Shown here one piece after another: positions 1 to 8,506 of a stretch of 54,638 bases of DNA. Positions within the stretch are counted from its first letter, which is position 1. Every line of letters starts with the position of its first letter. The DNA lies in the NCBI GenBank assembly GCA_944385765.1, contig CALWYL010000007.1, positions 1-54,638 of the forward strand, read 5' to 3'. Below the pieces are notes generated by a model. That model was not told where the DNA came from. It saw nothing but the letters and a program-made list of their open reading frames with translations, and ran no database searches. Made by a program: the position numbers and the translations under genes. This DNA comes from an uncultured Oscillospiraceae bacterium. GTDB taxonomy: Bacteria; Bacillota; Clostridia; Oscillospirales; Oscillospiraceae.

Positions 1-930
1 CAAGACCGACCGGGTGGATGCACGGACGATTGCGTCTATGCTGTTATCCGACACGGGTCTCAAACCCTACACAAATACAGCATACCACAACGAGGAACTG
101 AAGTCACTAACCAGATACCGTTTGGGCAAGGTGAAAGAGCGCGCCAAGCTGAAGTCTTCTGTTTCCAGGCTGGTCTGTATCCTGTTTCCTGAGCTGGAAA
201 AGCTAGTGTCTTCTCTACACATTGCCTCTGTCTATGCCCTGCTGGAGGAGTTCCCAGGCTCCAGACAGATTGCCTCAGCCCATTTGACGAGGCTGAAAAC
301 AATCCTCGAAACCGCCTCTAAAGGCCGCTGCAAGCGGGATATGGCAATTGCAATCCGCGCCGCCGCCAGGAACTCTATTGCTCCCGCATGCCAGCCAAGT
401 CCCTTGAACTCCAGCACACCATCCGTCTCATCCGTGAACTGGATGCCGAGATTACTGAGATTGAAGAACAGATTCAGTCCTTGATGGATGGATTAAATTC
501 CCCCATTACCACCATTCCCGGTATGGGATTCCGCATGGCCGCCATGATTTTGGCCGAGGTGGGCGATTTCTCCCGCTTTGACTCCCCGGACAAGCTGTTG
601 GCCTATGCCGGCATGTCTCCATCTACCTACCAGTCCGGGCAACTCAGAAATTGCTATCCGCACATGGAGAAGCGCGGTTCAAGGTATCTGCGCTATGCCC
701 TCTACAACGCAACCAAGTACGTCTGTTACTGGGAACCCACCTTTTCTGCCTACCTTGCCAAGAAACGGGCAGAGGGCAAGCATTACAACGTGGCTCTGTC
801 TCACGCAGCAAAAAAGCTGGTACGCCTTATCTTTGCGTTGGAGAAGTCTCAAATGCCATACCGCTGTGTCGCCTGATTTCCTGAAGTGCACCTCATGGCA
901 TATACTTCATAGCCTTTGTAGAATTATGGT
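1..930 (+). mobile_element. Partial IS110-family insertion sequence
   Basis: The window opens inside an IS110-type element; the part encoding the first half of the RuvC-like domain lies outside. The right end is placed only roughly, between the transposase stop and the next gene. IS110 elements lack long terminal inverted repeats and none was seen. The element sits at the edge of an AT-richer gene block, as expected for a mobile boundary. Confidence 0.6.
2..876 (+). pseudogene. IS110-family transposase, 5'-truncated by window and frameshifted
   Basis: IS110 transposases (about 400 residues) combine an N-terminal DEDD RuvC-like domain with a C-terminal Tnp_IS116 domain bearing a catalytic serine. 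The visible part begins with KTDRVDA, the last acidic motif of the DEDD domain, in frame 2. That frame runs to about base 380 (ARNSI) and then becomes nonsense, while frame 1 continues smoothly as CSRMPAKSLELQ through the Tnp_IS116 domain (PGMGFRMAA, then AGMSPSTYQSG with the expected serine) to a stop at 876. One base appears lost around 378-390. No slippery heptamer is obvious there, so decay is more likely than programmed frameshifting. The copy is probably inactive unless this is an assembly error. Confidence 0.8.
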
Positions 931-956
931 AAATCTTGACGAAAGTGGGATTTACC

Positions 957-1229
957 ATGAAACAACAGCTGCTCAAAAATCTCAAAAACTATCTTCGCAC
1001 CGCACTGCTTCAGAGACGCGCTGCCCTGAACATAAGCCAGGAAGAGATGGCTCATAGGCTGCTTATGAGTTCACGCGCCTACGCCAGTCTCGAAAGCGGT
1101 CATTCATGCTGCAGTCTGATAACTATGCTCTTGTTCCTTACACGCTGCTGCGCTGACAGGCACGCTTTCATTGACGGCCTTTTTATGATTCTAGACGCTG
1201 CCGAACTCGAAAACCCTCAGAACTTTTGA
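957..1229 (+). CDS. Small XRE-family helix-turn-helix protein
   Basis: A 90-residue protein. Residues about 12-55 form a Cro/C1-type helix-turn-helix (RRAALNISQEEMAHRLL, then SSRAYASLESG). The rest is short, hydrophobic and Cys-rich (CCSLITMLLF, RCCAD), with no effector domain seen. ATG 957 is preferred over an upstream alternative start at 936 because a weak GTGGGA ribosome site lies 7 bases before it. It stands alone between the IS110 remnant and a convergent transporter gene. Probably a DNA-binding regulator left from mobile DNA; its target is unknown. Confidence 0.6.
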   Translation: MKQQLLKNLKNYLRTALLQRRAALNISQEEMAHRLLMSSRAYASLESGHSCCSLITMLLFLTRCCADRHAFIDGLFMILDAAELENPQNF

Positions 1230-1348
1230 TCGACATACTTAGCCGCTACTTCATCCTCTATACCTCTTTTCTTTCCCTTGACTTTTAATAGTTAATCTTT
1301 TCAAATCCCATATTTTGAACTAATATGTATTTTGCAACCAATATATCC

Positions 1349-2656
1349 TTAAGCGGCCATATTGTTTCTTTCCTTAAATTTCTTCAGCATAAATAATGAA
1401 ACGACAATAAGAACCACTGTAATAGCACCTATACCGGCGTGCAGATAATTCGCAATGCTGTAAGTCCCTGTACTTTCGCGTATTACACCATTAATTGTGG
1501 AAAGAGGCGAGGAGATGAGCCCTGCCGCCGCATATATAAAACCATATATTTTGCCAACATTCTTATATCCAAAAATGTTGCCAAGTATCACACCGGGCAT
1601 CGCCAGGCAAGTGGAGTTTGCAATACTACCTACAGCGTAAAATACAAAGACCTGCCAATAGGAGTGAAGGTCAGCAGACAGGGCATAGCCCACGGCTGTA
1701 ACTCCGCAAATAATACCAAGCAGCTTCAAAGGCTCAATGCGGTCCATGTACCTCATCATGAGGAAAAGGAATATCAGGCGAATTCCCTGTCTGATAGAAA
1801 GCACTGGGGATATCTGCGACATTTCGAATCCAGCTTCGAGGAACATGAGGGTTCCGGGGCTCATAAGATAGCTAGAGAGTGCCTGAAGACCTATAAATAC
1901 CACAACAAGGACCCAGAAAATCGGAGTCTTCATGGCACCACGGAGCGTAAACTGGGTATCATCACCGACATTTTTATATACTTTGTAAGTAACTTCCCTA
2001 GCTTTTTCAGTTGAAGCTAGCGTAGAATTTGGATCACCATCAGGGAACTGTCCTATATCTGACGGCCTGTTTATGAGGAAAAGAGATAGGAAAATCCCAA
2101 CTATACTTGTTATTCCATAGAAATAGTAGGCCGACTGCCAATTGCCACCGCTCATATCGATTATTTTATTTGCAATAATGGGCGTGACAACTCCGGCAAA
2201 AACCGTACCAGTGTTGATAATCATCGCAGCCCTGCCACGGAATTTGAAGAGCCAGTTATTCACAAGAGTCTGCCCCGTAACAGAGCCGGTGAACATGAAA
2301 GCGATCGAGTAAACCACACCGCAGTTAAGTATATAGATGAACCCATTATTGGGTTGGAACCGCACTAGAACGAGTCCACCTATAACAGATAAAATGGAAC
2401 CCGCGAGGTACAGCATTTTTGCTCCGAATTTATCAGTTAGATAACCCGCAAGCGGACCAAGCACAACGCCCGCGCCTATGGTGACAGTCCAAACGAATCC
2501 ATGGGTGACCTGTGAAATGGTGTTTTCCGGGCTGTCCATCATTATGCCGTTAGCAACAGTATGCACATTACTTTGGAAGTTTCCCACGAAGGTCATTATG
2601 AGCGCTGCCAAGATGACTATGTTCCAGCCCTGAAACTTTTTGTATTCTCTTTTCAT
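1349..2656 (-). CDS. MFS transporter, OFA (oxalate/formate antiporter-like) family
   Basis: 435 residues with about 12 hydrophobic segments in two halves split by a polar loop near residues 205-235. The family signature between segments 2 and 3 is present (GPLAGYLTDKFGAK). OFA carriers exchange or take up small carboxylates across the cytoplasmic membrane. It is the last gene of the minus-strand operon HMGS-DUF35 / thiolase / CoA-transferase / MFS, 54 bases after the CoA-transferase stop, with ribosome site GAGGGG five bases before ATG. The context suggests import of the acid that the CoA-transferase activates, or export of the acid it releases. The substrate cannot be read from sequence. Confidence 0.85.
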   Translation of the reverse strand: MKREYKKFQGWNIVILAALIMTFVGNFQSNVHTVANGIMMDSPENTISQVTHGFVWTVTIGAGVVLGPLAGYLTDKFGAKMLYLAGSILSVIGGLVLVRFQPNNGFIYILNCGVVYSIAFMFTGSVTGQTLVNNWLFKFRGRAAMIINTGTVFAGVVTPIIANKIIDMSGGNWQSAYYFYGITSIVGIFLSLFLINRPSDIGQFPDGDPNSTLASTEKAREVTYKVYKNVGDDTQFTLRGAMKTPIFWVLVVVFIGLQALSSYLMSPGTLMFLEAGFEMSQISPVLSIRQGIRLIFLFLMMRYMDRIEPLKLLGIICGVTAVGYALSADLHSYWQVFVFYAVGSIANSTCLAMPGVILGNIFGYKNVGKIYGFIYAAAGLISSPLSTINGVIRESTGTYSIANYLHAGIGAITVVLIVVSLFMLKKFKERNNMAA

Positions 2657-2710
2657 TCTTGCCCCTCCCTCATTTGTTCAGATGCATTGTCTATTCTTTT
2701 TATTCCCTTT

Positions 2711-3877
2711 CTATATTACGTGTTCAACTTTGAGCTGCTCGATCTCCTCCGCTGTCAGGCCAAGCGCTCCATATACATCGTTGTTGTGCTGGCCCATTGC
2801 AGGTGGGTCAGATACCTGCGCTGGTGTAGCGCTGAGTTTGATACATTGATTTGTGATGCGCACATCTCCGAAACCTTCCAAATGCACTTCAGTAAACATA
2901 TTGCGCACTCCTGCTATGTGCTCATCGTTAACTACCTGTTCCACGTTCAGTACCGGTGCTGCAACAAGCTTGTTTGCATTCATGATTTCCACAACTTCTG
3001 CAACAGTCCTTTTGCTGGTCCATTCATTAATAATCGAGTCTATTTTTTCTCTGTCTTTAACTCGATTAGAAACCTCTTCGTATCCAGGGACGCACAGCAG
3101 ATCCTCTCGGCCTATCGTCTTGCAAAAGGCTTCCCAATTTACTCCATTTATCACAACTTCTCCGTCTACGGCCTTATAGCAGCCCCCAGGCGCATATGCC
3201 AAATAACCGTTACCCAACTTGCCTGGTATACTTTTTGTAGTGAGATACTGCTGGTTTACGCTGGCCATTGCCACAACTCCAGCATCACAGAGCGAGACGT
3301 CTATCATTTGCCCTTTACCGGTCAAATTTCGATAGTTTAGCGCCGCCAAGATCCCAATTACTGCATGCATGCCAGCCATTACATCACAGATAGAGGCACC
3401 ACAGCGCACGGAGTCATTTCCACTGAAGCCAGTCACACTCATTATTCCGCTCATGGCCTGAGCTACTGGATCCAAGCCAGCGCGCTGGCTATACGGGCCA
3501 TCCTGTCCATAACCAGACACAGCAGCATATATAAGTCTGGGATTTATATCGCGTAGTGTTTCATAGCTCAAGCCCAACTTTTTCATAACACCCGGTCTGA
3601 AGTTTTCTACTAGCACATCAACATCCTTCACGAGCTTTAGGAAAATATCTTTGCCCTTTTCCGACTTAAGATTGAGTGTAATGCCACGTTTGCTACGATT
3701 AAATGCAGCAAAGTAGCCTCCTATTGGTAGTGAAGTTCGGGCCATATCCCCTTTCAGGTCTTCTAGTTTGATAACATCAGCACCTAAGTCCCCTAGTATG
3801 GCTGAGCAAAATGGCCCCGCCAGGACACGCCCCATATCCAATACCTTGATATTCTTTAAAGCGCCTTCTCTATTCAT
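2711..3877 (-). CDS. Class III CoA-transferase (CaiB/BaiF family)
   Basis: 388 residues, normal for the family. It opens with LKNIKVLDMGRVLAGPF and continues with GADVIKLE, FNRSKRGITLNL and VDVLVENFRPG, all family hallmarks. The GKGQMIDVSLCDAG segment carries the aspartate that forms the acyl-anhydride/CoA-thioester intermediate in formyl-CoA transferase relatives. These enzymes move CoA from a donor thioester to a free acid. The ribosome site GGAGG lies four bases before ATG. Placed between the thiolase and an OFA carrier, it probably activates the substrate acid or recycles CoA from a product. Donor and acceptor are unknown. Confidence 0.93.
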   Translation of the reverse strand: MNREGALKNIKVLDMGRVLAGPFCSAILGDLGADVIKLEDLKGDMARTSLPIGGYFAAFNRSKRGITLNLKSEKGKDIFLKLVKDVDVLVENFRPGVMKKLGLSYETLRDINPRLIYAAVSGYGQDGPYSQRAGLDPVAQAMSGIMSVTGFSGNDSVRCGASICDVMAGMHAVIGILAALNYRNLTGKGQMIDVSLCDAGVVAMASVNQQYLTTKSIPGKLGNGYLAYAPGGCYKAVDGEVVINGVNWEAFCKTIGREDLLCVPGYEEVSNRVKDREKIDSIINEWTSKRTVAEVVEIMNANKLVAAPVLNVEQVVNDEHIAGVRNMFTEVHLEGFGDVRITNQCIKLSATPAQVSDPPAMGQHNNDVYGALGLTAEEIEQLKVEHVI

Positions 3878-3895
3878 ATTTCCTCCAAAAACACT

Positions 3896-5065
3896 TCAAC
3901 CTAATTCGTTACCAACTATCAGCACCGCGCTGAGCTGCGGAGGGCCGCCGAATGTATGCGAGAGGCCAAGTCTAAGATCTCCGCGGAGCTGCCGCTCGGG
4001 ATTATCCGCTTTCCCCTGCAACTGTTTATACAGCTCGTAGGTCATTCTGATTCCACTCGCCCCTACCGGATGCCCAAAACACTTGAGCCCTCCATCCACA
4101 TTGACTGGCATCTTCCCATCACGATCAAAGTATCCATCGTGCACCAACTTATGTGCCGTTCCTTCATCGCAGAAATTGAAGTTTTCATATATCGCAAGCT
4201 CAGTTACAGTGAAGCAGTCATGAACCTCGGCAAGGCTGAGCTCATCCCGCGGACTTGCGATTCCCGCCATCTTGTAGGCCGTCTGAGAGGACTTAATAAG
4301 TGCTGGGAAATGAAGCCAATCAAAATCCGGATTATAATGTGGCATGGTATCATGAGATACCCCGAAGCCCTTAATGTAAATCGGATCTACACGAAAGTTT
4401 TTTGCCCTATCAACACTTGTAATTATCGCACAGCTAGCTCCATCGCTGTTTCCGCAGCAATCATACAGACCAAGAGGTGCGGCAATAATCGGGGCACGCA
4501 ACGCATCCTCAATAGTGATTAGCTTGTGAAAATGCGCTCTTGGTGATAAATAGCCATTTGCGTGGTTCTTCACTGCTATGCGAGACAGAGCTCGGCGCCC
4601 TTCTTCATAGGTGAGTCCATATTCATGAAAGTATCTCTGTCCTATAAGTCCGAAAGAGCCGGGAGCTGTTCTGCGGTTCTCCATAACAGGCGTATTGCCG
4701 CGGCCAACACCGAGACCGCCTATTCCAGTATCTTTTAGTTTCTCCGCCCCAAGCACAAGCACAGTATTATAGGTGCCAGATGCAACAGCCATCGCTCCGT
4801 CAATTAATGCGATATGCCCTGAACAGCACCAATTCTCATTATGGAACGCAGGGATTCCACGCATTTTCAACACATCTACTGCAAGTGATGAGGCTCCTCC
4901 CATAAAGCTATTGGAAAAATAAATAGCGTCTATATCGTCTTTTGTAATTCCGGCGTCCGCCAAGCCCTCCTTAACGGCTTCAATTATGAGATCCTCTATA
5001 CTGCAATCCCAGCGCTCCCCAAACTTAGAGCATCCCATGCCAACTATTGCGACTCTATCTTTCAC
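3896..5065 (-). CDS. Thiolase-superfamily protein (SCP-x / acetyl-CoA acetyltransferase-like)
   Basis: 389 residues of thiolase fold. A catalytic-type cysteine pair is seen at residues 80-81 (NWCCSGH, matching the usual CxSG motif), followed by the SCP-x-type histidine motifs EVHDCFT and GHPVGASG. GTG 5065 overlaps the stop of the upstream HMGS-DUF35 gene by four bases (GTGA), with ribosome site GGAGGTG ahead, so the two are translationally coupled. In archaea a thiolase of this type, an HMG-CoA synthase and a DUF35 protein form one complex that passes acetoacetyl-CoA between active sites (known). Here the same three modules are in two adjacent genes (seen). Whether it condenses or cleaves is not decided by sequence. 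Confidence 0.9.
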   Translation of the reverse strand: MKDRVAIVGMGCSKFGERWDCSIEDLIIEAVKEGLADAGITKDDIDAIYFSNSFMGGASSLAVDVLKMRGIPAFHNENWCCSGHIALIDGAMAVASGTYNTVLVLGAEKLKDTGIGGLGVGRGNTPVMENRRTAPGSFGLIGQRYFHEYGLTYEEGRRALSRIAVKNHANGYLSPRAHFHKLITIEDALRAPIIAAPLGLYDCCGNSDGASCAIITSVDRAKNFRVDPIYIKGFGVSHDTMPHYNPDFDWLHFPALIKSSQTAYKMAGIASPRDELSLAEVHDCFTVTELAIYENFNFCDEGTAHKLVHDGYFDRDGKMPVNVDGGLKCFGHPVGASGIRMTYELYKQLQGKADNPERQLRGDLRLGLSHTFGGPPQLSAVLIVGNELG

Positions 5066-6501
5066 TCTCGCTCACCTCCTCTAAGCCGCAGAGGTCTAAA
5101 CTTCCAGTAATAATTATTAAAATTGCCCAGTTCATTCATTTTCCTAAATGTGAATTCCAGCTCCATGTCTACCGCAACTTCACTGGGATCAAAGTCCGTT
5201 AATATATTGTAGTATCTGACCCCATGTTCATCGTTTGCGCATACCTGGCCCACAACAGGGTCATCCTCGGAGCCCGCCAGTTCATCAAGCGTAAAGGTGA
5301 ATACTTTCACTGTACGGTCGGAGAGGTTCACAAGCTCAAACTCATCTACCGCCCCGCATCTGTGGCACACTCTTTCAATTGGGAAGGCCTCAGCGCCACA
5401 GTGTTTACACTTGCTACCACAAAACCGAAGAAACGTATTCTGCTCTCTCCAAGTTTGAGCATTCGAAGGCCGAAGGTTATATACGCTGGGAGTGATGGGG
5501 CATATGCCCCGGAACGACAAAAATCGATTATATTCTTTGAGCTCACGGCGCTTTTTAAGTAGCTCAGAGATCTGAGGCGTCTCCTGGATGCGGGTTACCT
5601 CTTCCGTGACTGTAAGCACAATGGCATCTGCGCCGTTCGCATATCCTGTCAGCAGAAGCTTATCACCGGGCTTAGCCTGTTCAAGCGCAGCTATCAGCAA
5701 CAGCAAGCTTTGGGCTGTTCCACAATCACCCACTTCAAGCAGCAGAGGGTCCTGGATTTGTTCAGGAGCAAAGCCTAATTTCTTAGCGAGCTTTAAATGG
5801 GTCTTCATATCTACTGCGGGTAATATAATCTTTGCAAAGTCCTGCGGATGCAGGCCGGTTTTTTTAAGCACATCCTTTATTGCAGCGGGCAAAGAGTTCA
5901 TATATCCTTCATCAAGGATGAATCGTGTTTCACCCCAGTTAACAAATTTCTCGCCGGAGTTTCGCCAGACATCTACAATTTCATCACTTACAGTTGAAAA
6001 CGCATTGATTTCGGCCACTATTCCGGAGCTTCCCACCGTTACTGCAGCAGATGCGTCCCCAAGCAGTTGCTCTTTCGGTGTTTTAGGGTATGCATTTCTT
6101 TTCTCTGACGCCACAATAAGTATCTGTTCCGTCTCACATACCAACGCGGAGTCAACTGCAGCTTTTAGGGCACTTGTTCCTCCCTTTAGCGAACACATTG
6201 CATCTAATGTATATACAGATCGAGGGAGACTATTTGCGACCGCCACTATTCCAGCATGAGATTTTTCTTCGTACGGTGCAGATGTGGACGCAAAATATAC
6301 ACCGGTTATATTCTCCCGCGCAACTGACCGAAGGCAGTTGCGTGCCGCCTCTACCGCCATTGTTACACTGTCCTCATCTACATTTGCAAGGCTGCGAACC
6401 CCCTTAATACATTTGCCATTCCAGGCATTAGCTATAGTATTCCTACTTATGTAGTAATAAGGAATATACGCACCTACTGCCGTAATTCCCACCTTTCTCA
6501 T
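5062..6501 (-). CDS. HMG-CoA-synthase-like protein fused to a DUF35 zinc-ribbon/OB domain
   Basis: 479 residues. Residues 1-310 match the archaeal-type HMG-CoA synthase/thiolase fold (GITAVGAYIPYYYIS, DEDSVTMAVEAARN, LLGDASAAVTVG). Residues about 355-475 are a DUF35 domain: a zinc ribbon with Cys 365, 368, 379 and 382 (CKHCG, CHRCG), then an OB fold. In archaea these are separate proteins that assemble with a thiolase. From remembered alignments, the catalytic Cys position appears to hold Leu (AMCSLKGGT, with Cys103 two residues early), and the FHxP histidine region reads ILPAVD. The chemistry may therefore be non-canonical or the domain structural. ATG 6501 is chosen over TTG 6513 because AAAGGAGG abuts the TTG. 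First gene of its operon. Confidence 0.85.
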   Translation of the reverse strand: MRKVGITAVGAYIPYYYISRNTIANAWNGKCIKGVRSLANVDEDSVTMAVEAARNCLRSVARENITGVYFASTSAPYEEKSHAGIVAVANSLPRSVYTLDAMCSLKGGTSALKAAVDSALVCETEQILIVASEKRNAYPKTPKEQLLGDASAAVTVGSSGIVAEINAFSTVSDEIVDVWRNSGEKFVNWGETRFILDEGYMNSLPAAIKDVLKKTGLHPQDFAKIILPAVDMKTHLKLAKKLGFAPEQIQDPLLLEVGDCGTAQSLLLLIAALEQAKPGDKLLLTGYANGADAIVLTVTEEVTRIQETPQISELLKKRRELKEYNRFLSFRGICPITPSVYNLRPSNAQTWREQNTFLRFCGSKCKHCGAEAFPIERVCHRCGAVDEFELVNLSDRTVKVFTFTLDELAGSEDDPVVGQVCANDEHGVRYYNILTDFDPSEVAVDMELEFTFRKMNELGNFNNYYWKFRPLRLRGGERE

Positions 6502-6535
6502 ACTTTTTATCAACCTCCTTTATTGCTTTGTAGTC

Positions 6536-6564
6536 AATATATACAAAAAATCATCGTTATTCAA
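6536..6564 (-). promoter_or_regulatory. Sigma-70-type promoter of the HMGS-DUF35 operon
   Basis: Minus strand: TTGAAT (6559-6564), 17-base spacer, TATATT (6536-6541). It lies 35 bases ahead of the ATG and downstream of the PucR terminator, so the operon has its own promoter. Three CTACAAA copies flank it (see findings). Confidence 0.7.
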
Positions 6565-6613
6565 CGTAATAATAAGCTAATATTTGTAGGCTTTTTTCCT
6601 AGCTTTGTAGAAT

Positions 6614-6677
6614 AAAAAAACGCTCCGGCGTAGTTCTGAGAAGTTATCTCGTCACTGTGCCAGAGCGTACTTTTTTA
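6614..6677 (-). terminator. Rho-independent terminator of the PucR gene
   Basis: Inverted repeat GCCAGAGCGT/ACGCTCCGGC (6659-6668 and 6620-6629, one G-T pair) with a smaller inner stem. On the minus strand it is followed by seven T. It lies directly after the PucR stop; an A-run on the other side may make it bidirectional. Confidence 0.8.
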
Positions 6678-6690
6678 TTGATCAATATAC

Positions 6691-8307
6691 TTATCTGATT
6701 AGGCGATCGTCATTTAGATCGGCTATTTTATAAAGAATATACGCCGTGTACAATACATAGCGGCCCACATTACTAAAATAATCATGCCCCGTTATATTTT
6801 GTATTTTCAGAAGTCGATATCTTAATGTACTCGAGTGAATAAAAAGTTTTTTAGCTGCCGCTTCAAGCGTTGCATTTAGTAAGCAACTCTCTAGTGTTAA
6901 CCACAGCTGTTGATTATACCGGCTGTCATGCTCAAATATAGGCTTTATAATCGAGTTATATATTTCTTTTTCGCCGCTTGTGCCTATCATATATGACACT
7001 GAATTTATTTCAGAAAAGTTCTCATAACAGTATACATTCTCTTCCTGTGCAAAGATTCTGCCGTAGTTCAGAGCTCGCTTTGCCTGATTCAAGCCCTCCG
7101 GGATCCTGCATAAATCTGTCTGCTTAACACTGCATCCCACTGAACATTCCAGATTTAACTTAGCTATCACATCCTTGATCCTATTTTTAAGTTTTTTATT
7201 GTCTCCCACTGGAAGTTCCGTGTTCTCGTTTGTGGGGCAGAGCACAACCAGTCCATCCATCGTAAAATAAGTCACTGAACCCCTCAGCATGGATTGCACA
7301 TTGTCTATAATACTCTCCGTCCTGCGAACTCCCAGCTTTTTTTCCGGCACTGCAAAAAGTAATATCCGGTATGTCTTTGTCTCTTCATATCCAAGTAGAA
7401 ACAGTCTCTCTCTTATTGTTTCCTCACGATTATTCTTTCCTAAAAGTATTTCATCCATTATCAGTGCGCATCTTCTCCGTTGATCTGCCTGTACTACCTG
7501 ATTCTCTATAAGTTTTATGGAGAGATAGTTGGTCATCTGTTGAGCCAGCAAAAGTTCATAGCCCTCAAGTTTTTCGCGACTATGCACTATGAAGCAGCCA
7601 AGTATTCTATTTTTTGTGCTACACAAAAAAACTTGACAGTCCTCAAGAGCGATGGGGGACTCTATATCCGGATGCATCTCCTCAATGCTGATTACACTTC
7701 TCATGATATGCATACAGTAGTCTTCAGTCATTAGATTTTTATCTGATTCATTGTGGCAATGGTGGGCCAAAAGGGCCCCTTTTTCAGATATACAAGCACA
7801 GCTTCTCGCTAATCTGTTGCATATTTTGATTAAAAAGCTGCCTATTTGTTCCCCAGAGACAAGCGCATTGAAGATCTCGTTGTATTGATCATTAATGGTT
7901 TTTATTTTATTGTACTCATTGTTGACAATCTCACCTGTTATTACGGAGATGATTTGGCTAAAATGTATCTGTTCGATTTGGAATAGAGGTATGCCGTAGG
8001 TATTTGCAGCCGCCGCAACAGACGCAGGAATTCCATCAATATACCTATTGACTTTAACTATGATACCTGATGCATGGCTCGCTGCAAGTTTTTTGATGGT
8101 ATCTACCATTGCAAATTCATCTTCAATGAAGCCATAAAGGGTAGTAAGCACAAAAAGCCCATCCGGGAGTTTACCATTGGCAAAGTCCGGAACCTCCATG
8201 ACACTCACAGACGTGATTATGTTGTCAAGCCCACTCTCTCCGGCAACCAGCTTCAGATTTTCTCTAAGCGGTTGGAGAGACATAATCTTTCGCACGGTAG
8301 CATCCAA
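6691..8307 (-). CDS. PucR-family transcriptional regulator
   Basis: 538 residues. Residues about 10-125 form the PucR N-terminal domain (PDFANGKLPDGLFVLTTLYG, SGIIVKVNRYI). The middle resembles a GAF/GGDEF-like sensory segment. The C-terminus (about 465-530) is the PucR helix-turn-helix (LNATLEAAAKKLFIHSSTLRYR). The family controls catabolic genes such as purine or amino-acid use and senses pathway intermediates. TTG is chosen as start because GGGGAGGG lies six bases upstream and no better codon is in frame. The gene sits between symporter and HMGS operon, each with its own transcription signals, so it probably regulates both. Ligand unknown. Confidence 0.9.
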   Translation of the reverse strand: MDATVRKIMSLQPLRENLKLVAGESGLDNIITSVSVMEVPDFANGKLPDGLFVLTTLYGFIEDEFAMVDTIKKLAASHASGIIVKVNRYIDGIPASVAAAANTYGIPLFQIEQIHFSQIISVITGEIVNNEYNKIKTINDQYNEIFNALVSGEQIGSFLIKICNRLARSCACISEKGALLAHHCHNESDKNLMTEDYCMHIMRSVISIEEMHPDIESPIALEDCQVFLCSTKNRILGCFIVHSREKLEGYELLLAQQMTNYLSIKLIENQVVQADQRRRCALIMDEILLGKNNREETIRERLFLLGYEETKTYRILLFAVPEKKLGVRRTESIIDNVQSMLRGSVTYFTMDGLVVLCPTNENTELPVGDNKKLKNRIKDVIAKLNLECSVGCSVKQTDLCRIPEGLNQAKRALNYGRIFAQEENVYCYENFSEINSVSYMIGTSGEKEIYNSIIKPIFEHDSRYNQQLWLTLESCLLNATLEAAAKKLFIHSSTLRYRLLKIQNITGHDYFSNVGRYVLYTAYILYKIADLNDDRLIR

Positions 8308-8351
8308 TTTTTACCCTCCCCATTTACACTGCAGGCATACTATTTTTAGTC

Positions 8352-8369
8352 AGCTATTGTAGTATAGCT
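8352..8369. promoter_or_regulatory. Inverted repeat in the PucR leader (possible operator)
   Basis: AGCTAT-TGTAGT-ATAGCT, a perfect 6-6-6 palindrome about 30-45 bases downstream of the predicted PucR transcription start. It could be an autoregulatory site. The centre TTGTAG resembles the TTTGTAG repeats near the HMGS promoter. Confidence 0.35.
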
Positions 8370-8403
8370 AATCACCCCTAGTCTGCCTTCGTTTTCAGTG
8401 ATT

Positions 8404-8432
8404 ATTATACATTAATTCACTCCACAAAACAA
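8404..8432 (-). promoter_or_regulatory. Promoter of the PucR gene
   Basis: Minus strand: TTGTTT (8427-8432), 17 bases, TATAAT (8404-8409). It lies between the symporter terminator and the TTG start, giving a leader of about 90 bases that contains the palindrome at 8352-8369. Confidence 0.6.
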
Positions 8433-8449
8433 TAAGTATAGATATAAGC

Positions 8450-8487
8450 AAAGATACCCCAGGCGCAGTATTGCCTGGGATATCTTT
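8450..8487. terminator. Hairpin terminator after the symporter gene
   Basis: 15-base arms AAAGATACCCCAGGC / GCCTGGGATATCTTT (8450-8464 and 8473-8487, one G-T pair) with an 8-base loop, 20 bases past the symporter stop. The T-run is only the three T at the stem end, so termination may be partial. Confidence 0.6.
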
Positions 8488-8506
8488 GCATTATAGTTAT
8501 GAAGAA

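Noticed and set aside
366..395. Programmed frameshift in the IS110 transposase
   Set aside because: No slippery heptamer or downstream structure was visible, and IS110 transposases are normally made from one frame.
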